Assembly: GCF_020515525.1 (NCBI RefSeq)
Contig: NZ_JAIYEP010000007.1
Span: 33,563-97,562, forward strand
From: Rhodococcus yananensis
Lineage (GTDB): Bacteria; Actinomycetota; Actinomycetes; Mycobacteriales; Mycobacteriaceae
DNA length: 64,000 nt
Direction of reading: 5' to 3'
Position 1 is the first letter of the stretch. The number at the start of each line of letters is the position of its first letter. This document shows, one piece after another, positions 36,511-43,572 of the stretch. The notes beneath the pieces were generated by a model. It made no database searches and was not told the DNA's origin. It saw nothing but the letters and a program-made list of their open reading frames with translations. Made by a program: the position numbers and the translations under genes.

Positions 36511-37962
36511 TCATTCCCGCCGGACCCGAGGGAGACGGACCCGGAAGGTCGCCCCCACCCCCGGCGCTCCGTCCACCACCACCGAACCGCCGTGTGCCGC
36601 CACGAGCGCCGCCACGATCGACAGTCCGAGCCCACTGCCGCTGCCCGCCACCGAGCGCGTCCGGGACGAATCGGTGCGATAGAACCGCTCGAACACCCGC
36701 TCCCGGTCGCCTCCGGACAGGCCCGGTCCCGTATCGGCGACCTCGAGCACCGCGTCGTCACCGTCGGTACCCACCCGGACCGTCACCGACGCCTCCGGAG
36801 GTGTGTGTGTCAGCGCATTGGTGACCAGATTTCCGAGGACCTGACGCAGTCGCACATCGTCACCCATGACCTCGGGGGTGCCCGGGCCGTCGACGACCTC
36901 GAGCCGGATGGTCCGGTCGGGCGCGACGACCCGCGCCCCGTGCACCGCGTCCGCGGCGATGGCGAGCAGGTCGACGGGCTTGTTCTCGAGCGGCCGCTGC
37001 GCGTCGAGGCGCGCCAGCATGAGCAGATCCTCCACGAGCACCCCCATCCGCCGAGACTCGTGGAAGATCCGGTCCATGAGCAGGTCCGTGTCGTCGCTGG
37101 CGCCCTGCCGGTACAACTCTGCGAAACCGCGGATCGTGGTGAGCGGAGTGCGCAGTTCGTGGCTCGCATCGGCGACGAAACGGCGCATCTTCTCCTCCGA
37201 ACGCTTTGCCGACTCCTCCGAACGCCTCGCCGACTCCTCGGAACGCCTCGCCGACTCCTCGGAGGCGGCGGTGGTCGCGAACGCCGTCTGGATCTGTTCG
37301 AGCATCGTGTTCAGCGCGACCGCGAGCCGCCCGACCTCGGTGTGCGGGCTCGATTCGGGAACCCGTTCGTGGAGATCACCCCCGGCGATCGCGACGGCGG
37401 TGCGCTCCACCTGCCCGAGCGGGCGGAGACTGCGGCGAACCACGAAGTACGCCGCGATCGCGAGCACGACCAGCACGATCCCGCCGATCCCCGCCTCCAG
37501 TGCCACCAGCCTCGAGACGGTCTCCTCGTTCTCCCGCAGGGTCATCGCAACGGTGGTGGTGCCACCGAACGAGTCCTCGGTCGTCAGCACTCGCCAGTCG
37601 GTGTCGGTGTCGCCGTCGCCCGTGGACCCGACCGTCGTCGGCTCCCCCGGGGCCACGTCGGCGAGGTCCGGTCGGCTGCTGTGGTCGTTGATCTGCAGGA
37701 GCACGTCACCGTCCGGACCGGTCACCTGAACGAAGTAGGGACTCGGAGGGCGCACGTGGTCGACGCTCGGCGGCGGACGGATCCCCAGCGGTTTCGCCCA
37801 GGTCCGGGACGCATCGTGCAGGTCGCGATCGACCCTGCCCTGCAGGGACGACTCGAGCGCCGACGTGACCGCGAGCCCGGACACGAGCAAACCCACCCCC
37901 GCGAACAGGACCAGGGTGGCCACCAACGTCAGACGCAACGGGAGCGCACGCAACCGTGCCAT
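36511..37962 (-). CDS. Sensor histidine kinase of an OmpR-type two-component system
   Basis: 483 residues. TM1 about 10-32, an extracytoplasmic domain to about 155, TM2 about 158-178, then HAMP. A heptad-repeat coiled coil follows at about 234-260 (units SEESARR), then the H-box FVADASHELRTPLTTIRG, N-box LGNLVTNALTHT, G1 VADTGPGLSGGDR, F-box FERFYR and G2 GSGSGLGLSIV. It is similar in layout to mycobacterial TrcS/PrrB kinases. It senses an unknown external or membrane signal and phosphorylates the regulator encoded 9 bases upstream. Three near-identical 21-base DNA units encode the coiled coil. Confidence 0.93.
   Translation of the reverse strand: MARLRALPLRLTLVATLVLFAGVGLLVSGLAVTSALESSLQGRVDRDLHDASRTWAKPLGIRPPPSVDHVRPPSPYFVQVTGPDGDVLLQINDHSSRPDLADVAPGEPTTVGSTGDGDTDTDWRVLTTEDSFGGTTTVAMTLRENEETVSRLVALEAGIGGIVLVVLAIAAYFVVRRSLRPLGQVERTAVAIAGGDLHERVPESSPHTEVGRLAVALNTMLEQIQTAFATTAASEESARRSEESARRSEESAKRSEEKMRRFVADASHELRTPLTTIRGFAELYRQGASDDTDLLMDRIFHESRRMGVLVEDLLMLARLDAQRPLENKPVDLLAIAADAVHGARVVAPDRTIRLEVVDGPGTPEVMGDDVRLRQVLGNLVTNALTHTPPEASVTVRVGTDGDDAVLEVADTGPGLSGGDRERVFERFYRTDSSRTRSVAGSGSGLGLSIVAALVAAHGGSVVVDGAPGVGATFRVRLPRVRRE
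37180..37263 (-). repeat. 21-base tandem repeat coding for heptads in the sensor kinase
   Basis: Three near-identical 21-base units (37201-37221, 37222-37242, 37243-37263) and one diverged unit (37180-37200) encode successive heptads of the pattern SEESARR between the HAMP domain and the H-box. Each unit adds exactly two helical turns. Confidence 0.85.
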
Positions 37963-37971
37963 CGCCGGCCC

Positions 37972-38679
37972 TCACGCCCTCGGCTCACGCATCACGTAGC
38001 CGACCCCGCGCAGAGTGTGGATGAGCGGCGTGTCGCCCGTGTCGATCTTCCGGCGGAGATACGACACGTAGGACTCGACCACCCCGACCTCACCGCCGAA
38101 GTCGTAGTTCCACACGTGATCGAGGATGCGGGGTTTGCTCAACACCGTTCCCGCGTTGACCATGAAGTACCGCAGCAGAGTGAATTCGGTGGGTGACAAC
38201 GACACCGGCCGACCCGCCCTGAACACCTCGTGCGTGTCGTCGTCGAGTTCGATGTCGGCGAACGTGATCCGCGACGATCGTTCCTGCTCGGAGACCTTGC
38301 CGGCGCGCCGCAGGATGGTCCGCAGTCGCGCGATGACCTCTTCGAGGCTGAAGGGTTTGGTGACGTAGTCGTCGGCGCCGAGTGTCAGCCCCGACACCTT
38401 GTCCTCCACCGCATCCTTCGCGGTGAGGAACAGCACGGGTGCGTCGCAACCGTCGGCGCGCAGGCGTCGCAGCATCCCGAACCCGTCCATGCCGGGCATC
38501 ATCACGTCGAGAATCACCGCGTCGGGCCGGAAACCGCGGGCGCGGTCGAGACCTTCGGCGCCACTCGACGCGGTCTCGACGGCGAACCCCTGGAATTTCA
38601 GGCTCACCGACAACAACTCGACGATCGTGGGTTCGTCGTCGACCACCAGGATGCGCGCTTCGGCGTTGTCGTCGGTCAC
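37972..38679 (-). CDS. OmpR/PhoB-family response regulator
   Basis: 235 residues. Receiver domain: ILVVDDEPTIVELLSVSL, phosphorylated Asp in AVILDVMMPGMDG, conserved Lys in DDYVTKPFSLEEV. C-terminal winged helix: LSPTEFTLLRYFMVNAG, VLSKPRILDHVWNYDFGGE, VVESYVSYLRRKID, and HTLRGVGYVMREPR. It is very like mycobacterial TrcR/PhoP-type regulators. GTG at 38679 is chosen; the frame runs further upstream without similarity. First gene of the pair with the sensor kinase. Confidence 0.93.
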   Translation of the reverse strand: MTDDNAEARILVVDDEPTIVELLSVSLKFQGFAVETASSGAEGLDRARGFRPDAVILDVMMPGMDGFGMLRRLRADGCDAPVLFLTAKDAVEDKVSGLTLGADDYVTKPFSLEEVIARLRTILRRAGKVSEQERSSRITFADIELDDDTHEVFRAGRPVSLSPTEFTLLRYFMVNAGTVLSKPRILDHVWNYDFGGEVGVVESYVSYLRRKIDTGDTPLIHTLRGVGYVMREPRA

Positions 38680-38762
38680 GGACCCGATTCTGCTCGCCGA
38701 GGCTGGTGACGCGCTGGCCGATTCCTGTGAACTCCCTGGGAGCGTCCGCCTCCGGCGGACCT

Positions 38763-38811
38763 GAGCGAACGTACCGTCGGCTCGATCGATCAGATCGGGC
38801 GTACCACTCGC
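38763..38811. repeat. Degenerate copy of the GAGCGAA hairpin family
   Basis: GAGCGAACGTACC, a GATCGATCAGATC loop and GGGCGTACC-ACTCGCCC follow the same order as the hairpin at 32781, but the right arm no longer pairs well. It lies in the 242-base gap between the response-regulator start and the guanidine riboswitch. I see no gene in the rest of that gap. Confidence 0.5.
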
Positions 38812-38921
38812 CCACCCCCGAGGCCCGGTCGGTGCGAGCGCCGACCATCCGCAGATCAGACGGTTTGCCACCCGACACCGACCTGGCTATCGTCGGCTCA
38901 CGGCGACCCCGACGCGGTCAC

Positions 38922-38962
38922 CCGGACGAGCGCACCGTACCCGGACAGCGACAAGACGGTGC
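38922..38962 (+). ncRNA. Guanidine-III riboswitch (ykkC-III)
   Basis: The 41 bases follow the guanidine-III consensus: CCGGACGAG, then GCACCGTACCCGGACAG, then GACAAGACGGTGC. GCACCGT (38932-38938) pairs with ACGGTGC (38956-38962), and CCGG (38922-38925) pairs with CCGG (38941-38944), forming the known pseudoknot. Compared with the Thermobifida fusca aptamer as I recall it, a C-G pair has become A-U on both sides (compensatory change). The 3' strand runs into AGGAG of the ribosome binding site, so control of translation is likely. The gene behind it is a guanidinium exporter. Confidence 0.92.
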
Positions 38963-38968
38963 AGGAGC

Positions 38969-39292
38969 GTGATCGTCGTGGCATGGATCGTCCTGGTCCT
39001 GTCCGGAATCCTCGAAGCCGTGTGGGCCACCGCCCTCGGGCGCTCGTCCGGGTTCACCCGACTCGGCCCCAGCATCGTGTTCGTCGTCGCGCTCATCGCG
39101 AGCATGGCCGGTCTCGCCTATGCGATGCGGACCCTGCCCATCGGCACGTCGTACGCGGTGTGGGTGGGTATCGGTGCGGCGCTGACCGTCGCGTTCGCCA
39201 TGGTCACCGGCACCGAACCCGCGTCCCTGGTCAAGGCGTTGCTCATCGCGGGGATCGTCGCCTGCGTGATCGGCCTGAAGCTGCTGCACTGA
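38969..39292 (+). CDS. gdx: SMR-family guanidinium exporter (Gdx/SugE)
   Basis: 107 residues, four membrane helices. The membrane-embedded Glu lies in LVLSGILEAVWATALG, and the second helix region reads YAMRTLPIGTSYAVWVGIGA, with GTSYAVW typical of SugE/Gdx rather than EmrE. It works as a dual-topology dimer exchanging guanidinium for protons. GTG at 38969 sits just after AGGAGC, immediately behind the guanidine-III aptamer, which fixes the physiological substrate better than family membership does. Confidence 0.93.
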   Translation: MIVVAWIVLVLSGILEAVWATALGRSSGFTRLGPSIVFVVALIASMAGLAYAMRTLPIGTSYAVWVGIGAALTVAFAMVTGTEPASLVKALLIAGIVACVIGLKLLH

Positions 39293-39322
39293 TGTCTGTG
39301 TGTCTACGGTTACAGTGAACGG

Positions 39323-40156
39323 ATGAATCTGGGGTCCGTGATCGCCATGCCGCTCCGGGTCGGCCTGGCCGCCGCCGACACCGCTCTCGGCGTCGCCGAG
39401 GCCGTCATCGGAACCGTCCGAGTGGCCGTCGCGCCGGCCACCTATTCGACGCTCGGCGCCGTCGGCCTGCCCGACACCCGTACCTCGCTCGGATTGTTGC
39501 AGCAGGTGTCCCGCCTGACGGCGGAGGATCGCGGGCTCGGGCAGGCCCTGCGTCCCGGCGGGCCGCTCGACCGGTTGCTCGCCGAGGGCGGTCCCGTCGA
39601 CCGGCTCACCGAACCCGGTGGGCTGCTCGAACGTCTCCTCGAACCGGGCGGGGCTCTCGACCGCATCACGGCACCGGACGGTCCGCTCGACCGGGTCCTC
39701 GCCGACGACGGCGCTCTCGACCGGCTGCTGTCGGAAGGTGGCCTCCTGGACCGGATCACCGCGCCGGACGGCCCCCTCGAACGGTTGCTCGCGCAGGACG
39801 GTGCCGTCGAGCGGATCACCGCCCCCGGCGGCATAGTCGACAACGCGCTCCGCCCCGGCGGAGTCATCGAACGCGCGCTCGCGGAAGGGGGTGTGCTCGA
39901 CGTCCTGCTCTCCGAGCAGGGTGCGCTCGAACGTCTCCTCGCCGAAGGCGGCCCGCTCGATCAGATCGTGCAGCTCTCGGAGACACTCGCCGACCTGACC
40001 CCCGACATCGCCCGCATGACCGTCAGCATCGACGTGTTGCAGGAGACCGCGGAACTGCTGCGCGGGGCGGTCGGTCCGCTCGGCGACCTCGCCGGGCGAC
40101 TCCCCGGGCGGTGGCTGCGCGGCAGCAAGGGCGAACTGCTCCCACCCGGCCCCTAG
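39323..40156 (+). CDS. Decapeptide-repeat protein of unknown function
   Basis: 277 residues. Residues 1-77 contain an Ala/Val-rich amphipathic or membrane-associating stretch (MPLRVGLAAADTALGVAEAV). Residues 78-217 are fourteen back-to-back repeats of exactly ten residues with consensus (P/E)GG(P/A)LDRLLA. Positions 2-3 are Gly/Asp-Gly and positions 5, 8 and 9 are aliphatic. The tail (218-277) has a helix (VQLSETLADLTPDIARMTVS), then GRWLRGSKGELLPPG. I do not recognise the family beyond noting that similar hypothetical proteins may occur in relatives. ATG at 39323, 30 bases after gdx; it ends overlapping rbsK by 4 bases. Confidence 0.85.
   Translation: MNLGSVIAMPLRVGLAAADTALGVAEAVIGTVRVAVAPATYSTLGAVGLPDTRTSLGLLQQVSRLTAEDRGLGQALRPGGPLDRLLAEGGPVDRLTEPGGLLERLLEPGGALDRITAPDGPLDRVLADDGALDRLLSEGGLLDRITAPDGPLERLLAQDGAVERITAPGGIVDNALRPGGVIERALAEGGVLDVLLSEQGALERLLAEGGPLDQIVQLSETLADLTPDIARMTVSIDVLQETAELLRGAVGPLGDLAGRLPGRWLRGSKGELLPPGP
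39554..39973 (+). repeat. Fourteen 30-base coding repeats
   Basis: The DNA coding for the decapeptide array; units share codons such as CTCGACCG and CTCGAACG but differ at third positions, so the array looks old and held by protein-level selection rather than freshly amplified. Confidence 0.85.
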
Positions 40157-41049
40157 GGGTTCTTCCCGGGGCCGCCCGTCCGGTCCGCTCGCGCGGTCGC
40201 GACGAGTCGCGCCGCGTCTTCCGCGGCGCACACCGCCGCGTCGGCGAGGCCGGCACCGGTCGCGAGCAACGCCGCGACCGTCCCGGCGAAATGGTCGCCC
40301 GCCCCGGTGGTGTCGACCACGGCGACAGAGGGTACCGGCACGTGCCGGATACCGTCGCGTGTCGCGACCACCACGTCGGCGCTGCCCCTCGTGATCACCA
40401 CCGACGTGACCTGCCCGAGGAGAGCTGCGGCAACATCATCGACGGTGCCGTCGCCGACCGTCGCCCCGACGTAGAAGGCAGCCTCGGGTTCGTTGACGAT
40501 CAGCGGATCGGCGACCCGCAGGACGCTCGGGTCGAGCGGCGCGACCGGACTCGCATTGAGCACGAACCTGCGGTGCCGGGCCGCCTCCCACCCCGCGACC
40601 GCCCGCGTCACCTCCGGCGGCGATTCGAGTTGGGTGAGCACGACGGCGGGGTCGAGAACGTCGAGAGCCCGCTCGACGTATTCGACGTCGAGCAGTGCGT
40701 TCGCCCCGCTGATCACGACGATCCGGTTGTCCCCGTCGTCCGTGACCAGGACGATCGCGCGACCCGTCGGGGCATCGAGTTCCGCCAGGTACCGGACGTC
40801 GACGCCGGCGGCGCGCTGCGCATCACGCAGAACGGCGCCCGCCTCGTCGGAACCGACCGCACCGACGATCGCGGTCGGCGCGTTGCGGGCCGCACCGATC
40901 GCCTGGTTGGCGCCCTTCCCGCCCGGATACGTCGACAGGCTCCGCCCGAGTACGGTCTCACCGTTCTCCGGTGCCCGCTGCACCTGCGCGGTGAGGTCGA
41001 GGTTGAGAGAGCCGACGACGACCACGGGATGTTCCGGTGTGTCGTTCAC
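40153..41049 (-). CDS. rbsK: Ribokinase (PfkB family)
   Basis: 298 residues. The PfkB marks are VGSLNLDLTAQVQRAPENGE, the GG motif YPGGKGANQAIGAAR, VVISGAN, and the catalytic DTTGAGDHFAGTVAALLA. The ribokinase-type N-terminus and the NxxE in VNEPEAAF support ribose phosphorylation at O5. GTG at 41049 gives MNDTPEHPVVVVGS; the longer frame runs into the divergent hypothetical gene. No ribose transporter is adjacent, so a related pentose or nucleoside substrate remains possible. Confidence 0.9.
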   Translation of the reverse strand: MNDTPEHPVVVVGSLNLDLTAQVQRAPENGETVLGRSLSTYPGGKGANQAIGAARNAPTAIVGAVGSDEAGAVLRDAQRAAGVDVRYLAELDAPTGRAIVLVTDDGDNRIVVISGANALLDVEYVERALDVLDPAVVLTQLESPPEVTRAVAGWEAARHRRFVLNASPVAPLDPSVLRVADPLIVNEPEAAFYVGATVGDGTVDDVAAALLGQVTSVVITRGSADVVVATRDGIRHVPVPSVAVVDTTGAGDHFAGTVAALLATGAGLADAAVCAAEDAARLVATARADRTGGPGKNP

Positions 41050-41153
41050 GCCGCCCAGACTACGTTCCCGAAATGTCCGTACTGCGATTCCGCGACGTCG
41101 AACTGCACACTTTCGACGGGAAACCCCGTGCCGCACATGGCATGATCCGATTC

Positions 41154-41399
41154 ATGGCCGGTTCTGCATCTCATCCGTCACCGCACCTGTCCGTGGGCAC
41201 CGCAGTGGTCGTGCGCGCCGGAGTCGTCGGTGACGACGCAGAGCCGGGGAAGATCGTCGCGGACTACGGACCGCACCAGGAGGCCGTCGGAGACCAGTTG
41301 GGCCGCGATTGGGCTCCCGTGAAACGCTGGGCGGTCGCCCTCGACAACGGACGCCTCGTGTTCGTCGACGACAACGACCTCGAGACGTCCGCCGCCTGA
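41154..41399 (+). CDS. Conserved-looking small hypothetical protein
   Basis: 81 residues from ATG at 41154 (an in-frame ATG four codons earlier is an alternative). The sequence LSVGTAVVVRAGVVGDDAEP, KIVADYG and WAVALDNGRLVFVDDNDLE suggests a small beta-barrel rather than a helix. No known motif. Divergent from rbsK, followed 55 bases later by the tRNA-Thr gene on the other strand. Confidence 0.65.
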   Translation: MAGSASHPSPHLSVGTAVVVRAGVVGDDAEPGKIVADYGPHQEAVGDQLGRDWAPVKRWAVALDNGRLVFVDDNDLETSAA

Positions 41400-41418
41400 T
41401 CCCGGCGCGGAATGTGCC

Positions 41419-41446
41419 GACACCGCGCGGTCGACACCGCGCGGTC
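41419..41446. repeat. 14-base direct repeat with palindromic cores
   Basis: GACACCGCGCGGTC occurs twice without spacer. Each copy contains the palindrome ACCGCGCGGT. It lies 8 bases past the 3' end of tRNA-Thr and could help 3' processing or termination. Confidence 0.7.
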
Positions 41447-41454
41447 AGCACTGG

Positions 41455-41529
41455 TGGAGCCCCCTGTCAGGATTGAACTGACGACCGCTCGCTTACAAGG
41501 CGAGTGCTCTACCACTGAGCTAAGGAGGC
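41455..41529 (-). tRNA. tRNA-Thr (anticodon TGT)
   Basis: On the minus strand the cloverleaf reads: acceptor GCCTCCT pairing with AGGGGGC, D-arm GCTC/GAGC, anticodon stem CTCGC/GCGAG with loop CTTGTAA (anticodon TGT), T-arm GTCAG/CTGAC with loop TTCAATC, and an encoded CCA. The fourth acceptor pair is G-U. No integrase or attachment-site duplication is seen next to it. Confidence 0.95.
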
Positions 41530-41649
41530 AATGGAGCGCCGCCCATCATATAGGGCGCAACCACCGTGCGTGCACCCACCCGGTTTGGCTACGGTGATGG
41601 GCATGCTGTTCGCGGCCGGATCGAGGATCGACACCGAGGCCGGGCATCG

Positions 41650-43323
41650 GTGAGCTTCCTCAGAGCGGCCTCCGGCCTGGTCTTCGGGCGCCGACGCGCC
41701 ACCATCGACGCCGTCACGTCGGCGCCGACGCCGCTGCAGCCGATCGATCTGACGGACGACGCGGTCGTCGCCGAGGCCCTGGACGTCGCGGTGCGGGTCG
41801 GTGAAGTTCTGCTCGCGGCCGGCACCGGAGCGATCGACACCTCCGAGCAGGTGAGGTTCGTCGCCGCCACCTACGGTCTGGCGCAATGCGATGTGGACGT
41901 CACCTACAACTCGATCGTGCTGTCCGCATATCGGGGACCGACGATGCCGCCGGCGAGCACGATGCGGGTCGTGCAGTACCGGTCGATGGATTTCACGCGC
42001 CTCGCAGCCGTCGACCGCCTCACCCGCCGGATCCGCCGGGACGCGATCTCACCGGCGCAGGCCCACGAGGAACTCCTCGCCCTCACGAACGCTGCCCACC
42101 CGTACAACCGTTGGGTGGCGACCGTCGCGTGGTCGGGGATGGCGGCGGCGATCTCCGTTCTGCTCGGCGGCGGGTTCCTGGTGGCGCTCGTGGCGTTCGC
42201 GTCGACGTTCGTGATCGACCGCGTCAACCGGTTCCTCAACGGTGTGGGGCTTCCGTTCTTCTTCCAACACGTCGTCGGCGGCATCATCGCGACGGCACCG
42301 GCCATCACGATCTACTCTCTCCGCGACACACTGGGTGTGGACGTGTCGCCGGGCCTGATCATCGCCGCCGGCGTCACCGTGCTGTTGTCCGGGTTGTCCC
42401 TGGTCGGTTCGGTGCAGGATGCGATCACGGGGGCACCGATCACCGCGTCCGCGCGGTTCTTCGAACTGCTGATGATGACGGGCGGCATCATCGCCGGTGT
42501 CGCCACGACCCTGCGTATCGCGGAGGTGTTCGAGGCGGAACTGCCGGTGATCAGCTATGCGCCGCTGCCCGATCTGACCCAGCTCCCGACGAAGATCCTG
42601 TCGGGGGCGTTCGCGGCGATGTTCTATGCCCTGGCCTGTTACGCCGAGCGCCGAGCGCTGGCGGTCGCCGCGTTCGCGGGCGCGGCCGGGTCGCTGGTCT
42701 ATCAGTTGTCGCTGGGGGCGGTGCTCGGTCCGGTCGTCGCATCCGCGACGGCCGCGACGGTGATCGGGTTCGCCGGTGGCCTCGCAGCCCGCCGCGCACT
42801 GACGCCACCTCTGGTCGTCGCGGTGGCCGGTATCACGCCGTTGCTTCCCGGCCTCGCCCTGTATCGGGGGTTGTACGCGATGCTGCGGAACGAGATCGTC
42901 GTGGGGCTGACCGCGTTGTTCGCGGCGTTCGGTATCGGGTGCGCCCTGGCCGCAGGCGTGACCCTCGGCGAATGGCTGGCACGAACCACCCGCAACCCCC
43001 GCACGCTGTTGAAGTCGGGGACGGTGTTGCGCCCGCAGATGCGCCGGATCGGGTCCCGGCGCACCAGATTGGAGGCCGCGACCGGACCCATCCCCACGCC
43101 GACCGGCCCGTTGCCGACGGTGACGGGTTCGCTGCCCGTCGTGACGGCGCCGGTTCCGATCGTCACGGGGCCGATCCCGACGGTCACGGTGTCACGGTCC
43201 CCCGAAACCGGCCCCCTCCCCACCGGCCCCCTGCCGGCGGAAACCCTGCGCGCGGAGTTGTTCGACGAGACGACGAGAGCCACGCGGCGCCCATGGTGGC
43301 GGCGTGGCTCTCGTCGACGATGA
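41650..43323 (+). CDS. thrE: Threonine/serine exporter family (ThrE-like)
   Basis: 557 residues from GTG at 41650; GTG at 41566 is also in frame but starts close to the tRNA. The cytoplasmic DUF1212 half has the features ALDVAVRVGEVLLAAGTGAI and QCDVDVTYNSIVLSAY; about ten membrane segments follow, including GVGLPFFFQHVVGGIIATAP and GITPLLPGLALYRGLYAML. This matches Corynebacterium ThrE, which exports L-threonine and L-serine. The cytoplasmic tail is a Pro/Thr/Gly repeat (TGPIPTPTGPLPTVTGSLP), unusual in length. The gene starts 120 bases from a divergent tRNA-Thr. Confidence 0.88.
   Translation: MSFLRAASGLVFGRRRATIDAVTSAPTPLQPIDLTDDAVVAEALDVAVRVGEVLLAAGTGAIDTSEQVRFVAATYGLAQCDVDVTYNSIVLSAYRGPTMPPASTMRVVQYRSMDFTRLAAVDRLTRRIRRDAISPAQAHEELLALTNAAHPYNRWVATVAWSGMAAAISVLLGGGFLVALVAFASTFVIDRVNRFLNGVGLPFFFQHVVGGIIATAPAITIYSLRDTLGVDVSPGLIIAAGVTVLLSGLSLVGSVQDAITGAPITASARFFELLMMTGGIIAGVATTLRIAEVFEAELPVISYAPLPDLTQLPTKILSGAFAAMFYALACYAERRALAVAAFAGAAGSLVYQLSLGAVLGPVVASATAATVIGFAGGLAARRALTPPLVVAVAGITPLLPGLALYRGLYAMLRNEIVVGLTALFAAFGIGCALAAGVTLGEWLARTTRNPRTLLKSGTVLRPQMRRIGSRRTRLEAATGPIPTPTGPLPTVTGSLPVVTAPVPIVTGPIPTVTVSRSPETGPLPTGPLPAETLRAELFDETTRATRRPWWRRGSRRR
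43271..43316. terminator. Hairpin inside the 3' end of thrE
   Basis: CGACGAGAGCCACGC (43271-43285) pairs perfectly with GCGTGGCTCTCGTCG (43302-43316). It lies within the last codons of thrE and 23 bases beyond the mbtH stop, so it can end both convergent transcripts. Confidence 0.75.
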
Positions 43324-43338
43324 CTGCCCGGGTCGGGT

Positions 43339-43572
43339 TCAGCCCTGGCGCGCCTTCTGGTCTGCCTCCATTGCGTCGCGCAGGCTCTTGGGACGCATGT
43401 CGGTCCAGTTCTGTTCGACGTACTCGACGCACGCAGCGCGCGACTCCTCACCGAACACGACCCGCCACCCCTGCGGGACCTCGGCGAAGGTCGGCCACAG
43501 CGAGTACTGCTCTTCGTCGTTCATCAGAACGTAGAAGCGGCCGTCTTCGTCGTCGAATGGATTCGTGCTCAT
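43339..43572 (-). CDS. mbtH: MbtH-like protein, NRPS adenylation-domain partner
   Basis: 77 residues with the whole family signature: [30 protein letters not shown] and the conserved Trp/Ser-rich core, and [20 protein letters not shown]. MbtH-like proteins bind and activate NRPS A domains. The ATG overlaps the stop of the upstream N-monooxygenase by 4 bases. As no NRPS is beside it, its likely client is the siderophore NRPS at the left edge of the window, under the same type of iron control. Confidence 0.96.
   Translation of the reverse strand: MSTNPFDDEDGRFYVLMNDEEQYSLWPTFAEVPQGWRVVFGEESRAACVEYVEQNWTDMRPKSLRDAMEADQKARQG

Noticed and set aside
41455..41529. tRNA-Thr as an attachment site of an integrated element
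   Set aside because: There is no integrase, no second copy of the tRNA 3' end within the window, and the flanking genes look like core genes.
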